From Hymenobacter negativus (GTDB lineage: Bacteria > Bacteroidota > Bacteroidia > Cytophagales > Hymenobacteraceae), in NCBI RefSeq assembly GCF_016056375.1, contig NZ_JAEDAE010000014.1:1-54604 (forward strand): a stretch of 54,604 nt of DNA. The letters run 5' to 3'. A program made the translations under genes and the position numbers. Below are positions 8,179 through 16,603 of the stretch, in pieces. The notes beneath the pieces are model-generated. The model worked only from the letters and a program-made list of their open reading frames with translations. It was not told the origin of the DNA and made no database searches. The stretch's first letter is position 1. Every line of letters begins with the position of its first letter.

Positions 8179-9099
8179 ATGCCTGTTTTATCCCTGCTCC
8201 AGCTTCTTGATGAGCCTGTAGCCGCTGCCCATGGCGTGCGCCTGCTGCTGTGGCGCGATGACTTGGTGAACCTGGACCTGCCCGGCAACAAGGCCCGTAA
8301 GCTCAAGTACAACCTGCTGGCGGCACGGCAGCAAGGGCACCAAACGCTGCTCACGTTTGGTGGGGCGTATTCCAACCATATTGCAGCCGTGGCGGCGGCC
8401 GGCCGGCTACAGGGCTTCCGCACCATTGGTTTGATTCGGGGCGATGAACCGGCGGCTTGGGCCTCACTGAATCCCACCCTCGCTCAAGCTGCCACCGATG
8501 GCATGGCCCTGCACTACCTCGACCGCACCGCCTACCGCCGCCGGGCCGAGCCGGAATTTATTGCGGAACAGCTGGCCCGTTTTGGCCCGGCCTACGTGCT
8601 GCCCGAGGGTGGTACGAATGAGCTGGCCCTGCCCGGCTGCGCCGAACTTGTGGCTGAGATTCGGCAGCAGGTTGACTTTGATGCGCTGGCCGTGGCTGTG
8701 GGCACGGGCGGCACACTGGCTGGCCTACTCAGCGGCTTGGCCGGCCAGCAGCACGCCGTGGGCGTGGTGGCGCTGAAAAACGGCGGCTTCCTGCGCGCTG
8801 AAGTCGACGCGCTGACGCAGTCAACGACGGGGCTAACCTTCGATAATTATTCGCTCCAGACCGATTATCACTTCGGTGGGTACGCTAAATACTCGGTCGA
8901 ATTATTGACGTTTATCCAGCAGTTTCAGGCGCGGCATGGGGTGTTGCTCGACCCGATTTATACCGGTAAGCTGCTGTTCGGCGTGCTGAACTCGATTGGG
9001 AAAGGCTATTTCCGGCGGGGCAGCACGGTGGTAGCTATCCACACCGGCGGGCAGCAGGCGTGGGCCGGATGGCAGGAGCGGTTCGGAAGCAGGCGCTAA
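8179..9099 (+). CDS. ACC deaminase / D-cysteine desulfhydrase-like PLP enzyme
   Basis: This 306-residue protein belongs to fold-type II PLP enzymes of the ACC deaminase/D-cysteine desulfhydrase group. The PLP lysine is expected at Lys38 in LPGNKARKLKYNL, followed by the TFGGAYSNHIAA motif that binds substrate and cofactor, and AVGTGGTLAGLLSG, the phosphate-binding loop. Members release ammonia and pyruvate or a keto acid (plus sulfide from D-cysteine). At 306 residues it is slightly shorter than typical 330-residue members, mainly in the middle. Deciding between ACC and D-cysteine needs active-site residues I cannot place confidently; Bacteroidota homologues are more often desulfhydrase-like. 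The stop overlaps by 4 bp the stop of the convergent gene. Confidence 0.85.
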   Translation: MPVLSLLQLLDEPVAAAHGVRLLLWRDDLVNLDLPGNKARKLKYNLLAARQQGHQTLLTFGGAYSNHIAAVAAAGRLQGFRTIGLIRGDEPAAWASLNPTLAQAATDGMALHYLDRTAYRRRAEPEFIAEQLARFGPAYVLPEGGTNELALPGCAELVAEIRQQVDFDALAVAVGTGGTLAGLLSGLAGQQHAVGVVALKNGGFLRAEVDALTQSTTGLTFDNYSLQTDYHFGGYAKYSVELLTFIQQFQARHGVLLDPIYTGKLLFGVLNSIGKGYFRRGSTVVAIHTGGQQAWAGWQERFGSRR

Positions 9100-10265
9100 A
9101 CCGTAGCCGGCTTCGGGTCAGCCCACCAGCCGGTTATTTCCAGCGAAGCCAGCACGAATATCACCGTCAGTACCGGAGCCAGAAACCGCACGTCCCAGTC
9201 ATCCACAGTCAGCATGATGATGGCCGTTTGCAGCAGGAAAATGGCTGCCAGAAATACCCGCGCCGGCCGCCAAACTTCCGTCCGCCCGGCGCCGCGCGCA
9301 GCCAGCCAGTAGGCCGGCCACAATACCACCACGCCAATAATCCGGTGCGCCAGCGAGTAGTGCGGCTTGAGGTAGCTGACGAATACAAACAACTTGCCCA
9401 GCATCAATCGGCCCAGATACAGCGGATTATGCGCCCCAAAATACACAACCCGCGCCACCGGGCCGGTGCCGGGCGGCGGCATATTGAGCGGTGCAGCTTG
9501 GTGCACAGCCCAGAGCTGGTAGCGGAAAATCAGCTCGCCGCGCTGGTAGGTATCCATCAGGTAGTAAGTGGCGAGCTGATGGTTGAGGGCCACCCACAGC
9601 AGGGGAGAGAGCAGCACCAGGGCAAGCAGCGCCGCCCGCCACGGCCGGCGGTCGGGCCGGCGGCGCAGGGCATCGAGCCCGGCTAGGGCGGCAGCCAGCG
9701 CTACCAGGAAGCCGTTGGGGCGGGCCAGAGCGGTGAGGATTAACACGGCAATGAGCCCCAGCCAGTCTTTTCGCCGGCCGCTTTGCAACTGCGTGAAGGC
9801 TCCGAACGACAGCGCGACTAAGCTGATAAACAGCGACTCAGTAAGCAGGAAAACATTCAAGGGCTGAATATCAGGCCAGGCGATGAAGAGGAGCGTGGCC
9901 AGCGCCGCCGCGCCGCGTTGGCCGTGGCTTAGCCGGCGCGTGCCCTGGTAAACGGCCCGCGTGGCCAGCGCCGAAATAGCCATCTGGCCCGCCACGATTC
10001 CCCACCACCCCAAGCCCAGCCGCAGCCACAGGCTCTGGAACAGCGGGTAGAGCACGTAGCGCAGGTTGTGGCCGGGCTCGAAATAGCCGCGCTCAGCAAT
10101 GTTGGCGGCGTAGGCCAGGTAGCGGGCGCTGTCGTTGGCGAAGTACGGCCCGTGAAATTTGCGGAGGTACAGCAGCTGCACCAGCACCCACAGCCCCACC
10201 AGCAGCGCCGGGTGGTGCCGCCACAAGCGTTGGGCCAGCAAGCAGAAAGAAGTGGGAGCGCGCAT
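9096..10265 (-). CDS. Polytopic membrane protein, GT39/PMT-like glycosyltransferase
   Basis: The 389-residue protein has about nine hydrophobic helices. The first periplasmic loop carries an acidic residue in GPYFANDSARYLAYAANIAERG, as in GT-C glycosyltransferases of the dolichyl-phosphate-mannose (PMT/GT39) type, where such residues are catalytic. Further GT-C-like features are the ARPNGFLVALAAAL helix and the positively charged loops between helices. It would transfer a sugar from a lipid carrier on the periplasmic face (inference from fold). The start codon sits 7 nt after a perfect TAGCTTTG element on the minus strand, so the transcript may have almost no leader. It is divergent from the DUF4230 gene. 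Confidence 0.75.
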   Translation of the reverse strand: MRAPTSFCLLAQRLWRHHPALLVGLWVLVQLLYLRKFHGPYFANDSARYLAYAANIAERGYFEPGHNLRYVLYPLFQSLWLRLGLGWWGIVAGQMAISALATRAVYQGTRRLSHGQRGAAALATLLFIAWPDIQPLNVFLLTESLFISLVALSFGAFTQLQSGRRKDWLGLIAVLILTALARPNGFLVALAAALAGLDALRRRPDRRPWRAALLALVLLSPLLWVALNHQLATYYLMDTYQRGELIFRYQLWAVHQAAPLNMPPPGTGPVARVVYFGAHNPLYLGRLMLGKLFVFVSYLKPHYSLAHRIIGVVVLWPAYWLAARGAGRTEVWRPARVFLAAIFLLQTAIIMLTVDDWDVRFLAPVLTVIFVLASLEITGWWADPKPATV

Positions 10266-10272
10266 CAGGCCG

Positions 10273-10280
10273 CAAAGCTA
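10273..10280 (-). promoter_or_regulatory. TAnnTTTG -7 element for the GT39-like gene
   Basis: TAGCTTTG on the minus strand matches the Bacteroidota primary-sigma -7 consensus. The predicted transcription start falls about at the ATG (10265). No TTG at the usual -33 spacing was found. Confidence 0.45.
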
Positions 10281-10330
10281 GGCTACTGCCCGGCCCAACG
10301 CCGCGCCGCGCCCTGCGTACTTTACGCTAT

Positions 10331-10966
10331 ATGAATCTAGTCCGCCTCGTTCGCCGCCTCTTGCCACTGTTATTTTTAGTTGGGCTGGGGTGGTTTCTCT
10401 GGAAGAAAATCGGCCCTACGCTCGCCGACCTCAACCCGCTGAATACGGAGCCCAAAGTCACCGTCACGCACAACACCGTGCTCACCCAGGTTGAAGCCCT
10501 GGGCAAGTTGGAGCTGGTGCGCTACAAGTTCAAGGACATCGTGGAGTACCGCCGGGCCAGCCGCTACCCGCTGCTGCCCGATGCCAAAGTGGCCCTCGTG
10601 GTGGGCGGCGAAGCCGTGGGCTGCCTCGACCTGCGCAAAATCCGCCCACAGGATGTCGTGTTTGAGGGCGACTCCATTGTGCGCGTAGTGCTGCCCGCGC
10701 CGGAGCTGTGCTCCTTCCAGGTAAACCACAACCAAAGCCGCGTCTTCAGCACCGAAAACGGCTTTTTTCAGGATGCCGACCTCGTAGACCAGGGCTATAA
10801 ATACGCCGAAAAGCAGGTGCGCAATGCCGCCCTGCAATCCGGCATCCTGGCCCAGACGCAGCGTAACGCCGAGCAGATTCTCGTGCCCATGCTGCGCACC
10901 CTCACCGGGCGCCGCGTGATAGTGGGCCAGCAATTGGTGATGCCGGCGGCGGGGCCGAAACAGTAG
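10331..10966 (+). CDS. DUF4230 domain-containing protein
   Basis: The 211-residue product has an N-terminal hydrophobic anchor (LLPLLFLVGLGWFLWKKIGP) and then the DUF4230 domain. Typical features are VTHNTVLTQVEALGKLELVRYKFKDIVEY near the start, the VALVVGGEAVGCLDLRKI strand, and VVLPAPELCSFQVN before a helical C terminus containing NAEQILVPMLRTLTG. The domain resembles stomatin/SPFH-type membrane proteins only loosely; its biochemical role is unknown. It probably sits in the inner membrane facing the periplasm. The ATG at 10331 directly follows a TACTTTAC stretch. Confidence 0.82.
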   Translation: MNLVRLVRRLLPLLFLVGLGWFLWKKIGPTLADLNPLNTEPKVTVTHNTVLTQVEALGKLELVRYKFKDIVEYRRASRYPLLPDAKVALVVGGEAVGCLDLRKIRPQDVVFEGDSIVRVVLPAPELCSFQVNHNQSRVFSTENGFFQDADLVDQGYKYAEKQVRNAALQSGILAQTQRNAEQILVPMLRTLTGRRVIVGQQLVMPAAGPKQ

Positions 10967-11055
10967 TATTTGTCATGAGGAGCGCCGTGAGGCATCTGGG
11001 AAAAGCCGCTGGGTCATTTTCCTCAAATGCTTTACTGCATCAGCATGGCAAACAA

Positions 11056-11562
11056 TTATTCGTCATCTTCCGGTGCTTTACCCAACTCATCAAGTGCCAT
11101 TTTGATTAAATCCTGCTCGTAGCCTTTTCCCGTTAGGTACTGCGAGATTTTCATGCGGCGTATACGCGGGTTTTTCTCCTTTTCCTGGCGGTCCTTCTTC
11201 TCCATCACCTCAACCAGGTTCTGGTAATACTCCTCGCCGTCAATTTCTTTCATGCCCACTTTGATGCAGTATTCGCTGATGCCTTTCTGCTTCAATTCCT
11301 GCATGATGCGGCGGCGCCCCCACTTTTTCTGGCGGTAGTGGCCGCGCACAAAAGCCTTGGCAAACCGTTCCTCATCCAGTAGCTTTTCGCGGCTTAGGCG
11401 GATGATGATTTCACCGGCTTCGTCCTCGTCGAGGCCGTAGGATTTTAGCTTTTGCTCCACTTCCTTCTGGGTGCGCTCTTGGTAGGCGCAGAAGGCGGCA
11501 ATTTTTTGTAGGGCCTCGCCGGGCGTGTACTGCTTGGGGGCTTTGTCGGGGTTTTTGAACAT
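11056..11562 (-). CDS. recX: Regulatory protein RecX
   Basis: The 168-residue protein shows the three-helix RecX repeats: LQKIAAFCAYQERTQKEVEQKL, then the EIIIRLSREKLLDEERFAKAFVRGHY segment and GRRRIMQELKQKGISEYCI. RecX binds RecA filaments and limits their activity. I chose the ATG at 11562 (MFKNPDKAPK) because the family begins with a short tail before the first repeat; the frame stays open further upstream, but that extension is Pro/Arg-rich and not family-like. A TACTTTGCGG stretch lies about 30 nt before this start. The stop region holds an acidic tail (LGKAPEDDE). No recA is in the window. Confidence 0.9.
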   Translation of the reverse strand: MFKNPDKAPKQYTPGEALQKIAAFCAYQERTQKEVEQKLKSYGLDEDEAGEIIIRLSREKLLDEERFAKAFVRGHYRQKKWGRRRIMQELKQKGISEYCIKVGMKEIDGEEYYQNLVEVMEKKDRQEKEKNPRIRRMKISQYLTGKGYEQDLIKMALDELGKAPEDDE

Positions 11563-11932
11563 GGAGACGGGGTGAGGGGCGGGTAAACCGCAAAGTAGCG
11601 CTACCCTTCGATGGTGGCAGCGCCTGAGGGGACGCTGCTGATAGGGTGCGCCAGTTTCCGGGAATGCCTGGGCCATAGCGCACTGCCGGACTGCCAGCGG
11701 CACTGTCTGCTGTGCTAACCATTATGGCTGTCAGTTCGTTGCCAACGGGAGTGGGAATGTGCTGTAACCTGAACAGTAATCGGCTTAAGTACAGTTTGTT
11801 AAGCCTGCCTTTCTTCTACGACTTATTACTGATATTCAGTGAATTTATACGGGTTTTGAGGGGCATGATGGGGCATGAAAAAAGCAGGGGCGTACAACAG
11901 ACAGTCCCTCATTCACTCAACATTTTCCTTTT
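11563..11932. other. Divergent intergenic region between recX and the ferritin-like pair
   Basis: These 370 bases hold no supported gene. The recX-proximal part is GC-rich. From about 11720 the sequence becomes AT-rich (for example TTAAGTACAGTTTGTTAAG around 11783-11801), consistent with a promoter for the ferritin-like operon starting at 11933. No Fur-type palindrome or sigma-54 site was recognised. Confidence 0.5.
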
Positions 11933-12718
11933 ATGCATAACTCAACCAATTCCTCGGTGGACCTGGCCGCTGGTCTGGGCACGCCGGTAGCGCGGCGCTC
12001 TTTTTTGCGCTACTCGGGCGCGGGCCTGGCCGTGGGCGGCCTCTGGCTGGCCGGCTGCTCTAAAGACGATGACAACAATCCCACGGCCGGCTTCATCGAC
12101 GTGGGCACGGGCGATACGGGCATCCTGAACTATGCCTACGCGCTGGAGCAGCTCGAAGCCGCTTTCTATGCCCAGGTGGTGGCCGGCGACTACTTCAAAA
12201 ACGCCAACACGTCGGCGGCCGAAAAAGCCCTGTTCACGGACCTGAAGGACCACGAGGCCATTCACGCGGCTTTCTTCAAGGGAGCCATCACCAGCGGCCG
12301 CATCACCGACAGCCTGCAGCCTGATTTCAGCGGCATCGATTTCTCGCAGCGGACCACCGCCGCCGGCTCCGCCAAGATGGGGGTGCTCAACGCCGCCATG
12401 GCATTCGAAGACCTGGGCGTGGCCGCCTACAATGGGGCGGCCCGCTTCATCAGCAGCGTGGATTACCTCACGCTGGCCGGCAAAATCGTGTCGGTCGAAG
12501 CCCGGCACGCCGCCGCTATCCGGGAGCTGCTGACGCAGAACACCTTCGTGGCGAATGACGTGGTGGACCTGACCACCAGCACGCCGAACAACTCCGGCGG
12601 CACCGGCAACCTCACCGGCACCGGCATGGAACGCTCGAAGCGCCCGCCGGTGGTGCTGGAAACGGCCAACAAGTTCCTGGCGGCCAACTCCAAGCTCAGC
12701 GCCAACAGTTTTGCTTAA
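11933..12718 (+). CDS. Tat-exported ferritin-like lipoprotein
   Basis: The 261-residue protein starts with a twin-arginine signal (ARRSFLRYSGAGLAVGGLWL) that ends in a lipobox (WLAGC), so it should be a Tat-exported lipoprotein. The mature part is a four-helix ferritin-like domain (Ferritin_2 / DUF4439-like): NYAYALEQLEAAFYAQVV on helix 1, LKDHEAIHAAFF on helix 2, AFEDLGVAAYNGA on helix 3 and VSVEARHAAAIREL on helix 4. The spaced Glu and ExxH residues match a di-iron site. Related proteins are annotated as ferritin-like or desiccation-related. It is followed 41 bp later by a second ferritin-like gene, so the two are probably co-transcribed and may act as partners. Enzymatic activity is unproven. 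Confidence 0.86.
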   Translation: MHNSTNSSVDLAAGLGTPVARRSFLRYSGAGLAVGGLWLAGCSKDDDNNPTAGFIDVGTGDTGILNYAYALEQLEAAFYAQVVAGDYFKNANTSAAEKALFTDLKDHEAIHAAFFKGAITSGRITDSLQPDFSGIDFSQRTTAAGSAKMGVLNAAMAFEDLGVAAYNGAARFISSVDYLTLAGKIVSVEARHAAAIRELLTQNTFVANDVVDLTTSTPNNSGGTGNLTGTGMERSKRPPVVLETANKFLAANSKLSANSFA

Positions 12719-12759
12719 GCGCCTCCGGTGCCTCCCCCATCCCCTAATCAAGCCTTCTC

Positions 12760-13719
12760 ATGGACTTATTTCAAATCATCAACGACATAGCCAAAGTTGA
12801 CCCCGAGGTGTACGACCGGTTCGATTCGCGCCGCGCCGTGTTCCGCAATTTTCTGGGGTACGGCAAAAAGGCCTCGGCCGCTGCGCTGCCCCTGGCCGTG
12901 AGCACTCTGTTCAGCAAAGCCTACGGCCAAACCACCGGCACGGGCAGCGGCCTCGACCCACTCATCGTTGGGACACTCAACCTGGCGCTGCAGCTGGAGT
13001 ACCTCGAAAAATACTTTTACCAGACGGCCCTGGCCTCCAACATTCTGAACCCGGAGCAGACAGGCGCTGTGACCATCATCCTCAACGATGAGAACCTGCA
13101 CATCAACACCCTGCGCGGGGTGTTGAAGGGCGACGCCGTAGCCGACCCCACCCGGGCGGCTTTCGACTACACGGGCTCGCAGGGCGGCAAGCGGCCGGCG
13201 CTGTTTGCCACGCTGGGCACCACGTTCACCAGCGCCGCCGATTTCCTGATGGTGGGCCAGCAGTTTGTGGACACCGGCGTGCGCGCCTACAAAGGCGGCG
13301 CGGCCAACCTCATCACCCAGAAGGATATTCTGGAGGCGGCCATCAACATTCACTCGGTGGAGGCCCGGCATTCCTCGCGCATTCGCTCGCTGCGGCGCGG
13401 CGGCATTCAGAGTGCCACCGCTCCCAAAAGCTGGATTACGCCCGACGAGACACCCACCACCCCGCCGCTGCCCAATAACTACAACGTGGCCGGTGCCCCC
13501 GCGCTGGTCGGCCCTTACAAACGCGGTGCCGATGCCGCCAAGTTCCCGGACGAAAGCAATGTGAGCCAAGGCACTAATCCTGTTCTCAACGCGCAAACGT
13601 TGGTGGCCGGGGTAGGCGCCGGAGCCGGGGCCGAAGCTTTCGACGAGCCCCTCGACGCGGCCACTGTAAAGGCCATTGCCAAGAACTTCGCCACCGACCC
13701 CACGGCGCTGTTCAAATAA
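12760..13719 (+). CDS. Ferritin-like domain protein (second of pair)
   Basis: This 319-residue product also carries a ferritin-like bundle: LNLALQLEYLEKYFYQTAL, ILNDENLHINTLRGVL, FVDTGVRAYKGGAANL and IHSVEARHSSRIRSL, again with Glu and ExxH spacing. The N terminus has a twin-arginine-like stretch (DSRRAVFRNFLGYG) followed by an Ala-rich hydrophobic segment ending AYGQTT, suggesting Tat export without a lipobox. The C-terminal 100 residues are Pro/Ala/Gly-rich and probably unstructured before a final helix (ATVKAIAKNFATDPTALF). It follows the lipoprotein gene at 41 bp spacing and ends at a terminator. Paired ferritin-like genes like this are common in Hymenobacter-type genomes. Confidence 0.85.
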   Translation: MDLFQIINDIAKVDPEVYDRFDSRRAVFRNFLGYGKKASAAALPLAVSTLFSKAYGQTTGTGSGLDPLIVGTLNLALQLEYLEKYFYQTALASNILNPEQTGAVTIILNDENLHINTLRGVLKGDAVADPTRAAFDYTGSQGGKRPALFATLGTTFTSAADFLMVGQQFVDTGVRAYKGGAANLITQKDILEAAINIHSVEARHSSRIRSLRRGGIQSATAPKSWITPDETPTTPPLPNNYNVAGAPALVGPYKRGADAAKFPDESNVSQGTNPVLNAQTLVAGVGAGAGAEAFDEPLDAATVKAIAKNFATDPTALFK

Positions 13720-13742
13720 GGTTCTTTCGCTTTAATCAAGGT

Positions 13743-13772
13743 AAAAAGGCGGCCCGGCGGGCTGCCTTTTTT
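13743..13772. terminator. Terminator after the ferritin-like operon
   Basis: AAAAAGGCGGCCC pairs with GGGCTGCCTTTTT with one wobble around a short loop, followed by a T run on the plus strand. Confidence 0.85.
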
Positions 13773-13882
13773 ATTGGGTGGCCCCGGCGGGCAGGACGAG
13801 CCGCAGGCAACCTATTCCGGCCGGCAGGAATCAGTGGAATTGGGGCCGTACCTTGACGGGGCCTTTTCTGCCGCTGTATTCT

Positions 13883-16528
13883 ATGCTGCCACTTTCGCTG
13901 CGCTGGTTTTTTCTGATTTTGCTGCTGAGCAGCACGCCAATCCTTAGCCGTGCCGGCGTAATTCGGGGCACGGTGAGCGGGGCTGATAAGGCCGGCCTGG
14001 CCTTCGCCAACGTGGCCGTGCGCGGCGCGGCCACCAGCACGGGTGCCAACGAGCAGGGGCAGTTTCAGCTGCGGCTGCCGGCCGGGCAGTATGATTTGGT
14101 CTTTCAATACGTGGGCTACAAGCAGCACATCGAGCCGGTGCGCGTGCCGGGCGGCGACTCCACGCTCACCGTCAACGTTATGCTCCAGCCCGAGGCGTAC
14201 AACCTAGGCGAGGTGCTGGTGAAATCATCCGACCGCGACCCAGCCTATGCCATCATCCAGGAAGCGCAGCAGTGGCGGGCCTACCACAAGCGCGAGGTGG
14301 CGGCCTACCGCGCCCGCATCTACATCAAGGCCCTGGGCCGCATCACCGACACGCCTGCCAAAATCATGGGCCTGTTCAAGCTGGGGCCAGACATCAAAAA
14401 GGGAATTTTTTACCTCTCCGAAACCGTGTCGGATTTCAGCTTCACACAGCCTAATATTGTGAAGGAAAAGATGTTGTCGAGTCGCATCAGCGGCGACTCG
14501 CGGGGCATCAGCTTCAACCGGGCCAGCGCGGGGCGCAACCTGAGCTTCTACGAGAACCTGATAAACCCGGGATTCTCGGAGCGTGGCTTTGTGTCGCCCA
14601 TCGCGGGCAATGCCATGCTGTTCTACAAGTACGAGCTGGTGGGCAGCACCCCGCAGGGGGGCGTGCTGGTGCACAAAATTAGGGTGGTGCCGCGCCGCCG
14701 GACGGACCCCGTTTTCGCGGGCTTCATCTACATCGTGGACGGCTCGTGGCGCATCCATTCCGTCGATTTGCACCTGGATAAAGATGCTCAGCTCGACTAC
14801 GTGGACGAGCTGCACCTGGCCCAACAGTACGCGCCCGCGCCGGGTAATCCCAATGTCTGGCTCATTCAGTCGCAGCAGGTGACGGCAAATCTTTCGGGGT
14901 TGGGCTTCAAAGGGTCAGGCTACATCACGGCCGTGCTTTCCAACTATGCCAACGTGGTACCTACCTACCCCACACCGCCCGAACCCAAGGCCGCGCCGCC
15001 CGTGGTGGCCGAGGGCAAAAATGCCCCTGTGGGCCAGGAAACCGCCGCCCAAATCCGCAAGCGCAAGCCCGACCTGCGCGGCCTCAACGCCCAGGTGCGC
15101 AAAAAAGTGAAGCAAGCCCAGCGCGACTCGCTCAAAAACGACATCTTCGCCCAGATGCCGCGCGGCGAGGTGCAGCTGGTGGAAAAAGGCGTGAATGAGC
15201 GCGACTCGGCTTACTGGGACGCTGTGCGCCCAGTGCCCCTCACGGCCGAGGAACAGAAGGATTACCGCGTGAAGGACAGCACTGAGGTCATCCGCCGCTC
15301 GCGTCCTTACCAGGATTCGATGGACCGCAAGCGCAACGAGTTCGAGCCCATCAGCCTGCTGCTGGGCGGCTACACGCACGTTAATAGCTTCAAAAAGACG
15401 TCGTTCTACGTGCTGCCGGTGTCGCAGATTTTCCAGTACAACACCGTGGAAGGGGCTGTGCTCAACGCCCAGGCCACCTTCCGCAAGCGCACCGATGACC
15501 GGCGGAATTTTAGCATCACGCCGGTGCTGCGCTACGGGTTCAGCAGCAAGGAGCTGAACCCCAGCCTGGAAGCGAGCTGGCAACTGCACCCGGCCCGCCG
15601 CCAGCAAATCGGCCTGAAAGCCGGCCGCACCATCGAGAACTTCGACAAGAACTCGCAGGTGACGCCGCTCATCAACACGCTCTACACGCTGTTTGACAAC
15701 CGCAACTACGCCAAGCTTTACCGTCGCGACGGGGCCGAGCTCAGCTACCTCACCGAGCCGCTGACGGGCCTCACGCTCCTGACCACTGCCGCTTATTTCG
15801 ACCGCCACGAACTTTACAACACCACCGACTGCTTGCTACACGACGTGCCAGGCCGCGCCTTCACCCCAAACCGGCCCGTGAGCGACGAGCTGCCCGATAC
15901 CGGCTTCGGCCGCAGCCGCATTCTCACCCTGGCGCTGTCGGCCGATTTCAAGCCCGGCCAGCGCTACATCAGCCGGCCCGATGGCCGATTTAACCTCGGC
16001 TCGAAATGGCCCACCTTCAACGTGCAGGGCCGGCTGGCCGTGCCGCACGCGCTGGGGGCCGATGTGCGCTACCTGCTGCTGCAAGCCGGCGTGCGCGATG
16101 CCGTGCCGCTGGGACTATTGGGCACCAGTAACTTCCGGGTGAACGTGGGCGGCTTCGTGGGTAAACAGGAAGGGATGACCTTCATCGATTACCGCCACTT
16201 CTCCGGCAACCAAACCATCCTGGCCGGCAATTTCAGCAACTACCAGCTGCTGGACTACTACCGCTTCAGCACCAACAATACCTACCTCGAAGCGCACTAC
16301 GACCACCACTTCAACGGCTTCATCTTCAACAAAGTCCCGCTATTTCGCAAGCTGAAGTGGCAGGAAGTTGTGTCTCTCAATTACCTCACCACCGCTCAGG
16401 CCGGCCACTACGTGGAGCTGGGCGCGGGCGTGGAGCACATCCTGAAAGTGCTGCGGGTGGATTTCTACACCGCCCTGCAAAGCGGCCAGCGGTTGGGCAC
16501 GGGCCTGCGGATAGGCGTGGGATTTTAG
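13883..16528 (+). CDS. DUF5686 / carboxypeptidase-regulatory-domain outer-membrane protein
   Basis: The 881-residue protein begins with a signal peptide (LPLSLRWFFLILLLSSTPILSRA), then a carboxypeptidase-like regulatory beta-sandwich (IRGTVSGADKAGLAFANVAV to LVFQYVGYKQHIEPV, about residues 24-95). A long conserved DUF5686 region follows (from DPAYAIIQEAQQWRAYHKREV), and the last 350 residues alternate short beta strands and turns like an outer-membrane barrel, ending in a hydrophobic strand with terminal Phe (GTGLRIGVGF). Family members are Bacteroidota outer-membrane proteins of unknown function, often linked to nutrient or envelope systems. A basic KRKPDLRGLNAQVRKKVKQ insert lies mid-protein. 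The start at 13883 gives a normal signal peptide; the frame is open upstream to 13778 without support. Confidence 0.86.
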   Translation: MLPLSLRWFFLILLLSSTPILSRAGVIRGTVSGADKAGLAFANVAVRGAATSTGANEQGQFQLRLPAGQYDLVFQYVGYKQHIEPVRVPGGDSTLTVNVMLQPEAYNLGEVLVKSSDRDPAYAIIQEAQQWRAYHKREVAAYRARIYIKALGRITDTPAKIMGLFKLGPDIKKGIFYLSETVSDFSFTQPNIVKEKMLSSRISGDSRGISFNRASAGRNLSFYENLINPGFSERGFVSPIAGNAMLFYKYELVGSTPQGGVLVHKIRVVPRRRTDPVFAGFIYIVDGSWRIHSVDLHLDKDAQLDYVDELHLAQQYAPAPGNPNVWLIQSQQVTANLSGLGFKGSGYITAVLSNYANVVPTYPTPPEPKAAPPVVAEGKNAPVGQETAAQIRKRKPDLRGLNAQVRKKVKQAQRDSLKNDIFAQMPRGEVQLVEKGVNERDSAYWDAVRPVPLTAEEQKDYRVKDSTEVIRRSRPYQDSMDRKRNEFEPISLLLGGYTHVNSFKKTSFYVLPVSQIFQYNTVEGAVLNAQATFRKRTDDRRNFSITPVLRYGFSSKELNPSLEASWQLHPARRQQIGLKAGRTIENFDKNSQVTPLINTLYTLFDNRNYAKLYRRDGAELSYLTEPLTGLTLLTTAAYFDRHELYNTTDCLLHDVPGRAFTPNRPVSDELPDTGFGRSRILTLALSADFKPGQRYISRPDGRFNLGSKWPTFNVQGRLAVPHALGADVRYLLLQAGVRDAVPLGLLGTSNFRVNVGGFVGKQEGMTFIDYRHFSGNQTILAGNFSNYQLLDYYRFSTNNTYLEAHYDHHFNGFIFNKVPLFRKLKWQEVVSLNYLTTAQAGHYVELGAGVEHILKVLRVDFYTALQSGQRLGTGLRIGVGF

Positions 16529-16602
16529 GGTAGGAGGGCAAGAGGGTGTGAGGGTATGAATTAACAGAAGTAATAACTCCTACCCTCATGCCCTCACACC
16601 CT
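16528..16602. repeat. Palindromic repeat between convergent genes
   Basis: AGGGTGTGAGGGTATGA (16543-16559) is inverted as TCATGCCCTCACACCCT (16586-16602) with one mismatch. A GTAGGAG / CTCCTAC pair lies in the same space. It fills nearly all of the gap between the DUF5686 stop and the amidohydrolase stop and may act as a terminator. It belongs to the REP-like set in this window. Confidence 0.7.
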
Positions 16603-16603
16603 T

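Noticed and set aside
10967..11055. Another copy of the GTCATCCTGAGCG palindrome family after the DUF4230 gene
   Set aside because: Only a TGTCATGAGGAGCG-like half is present with no inverted partner; at best a degraded remnant.
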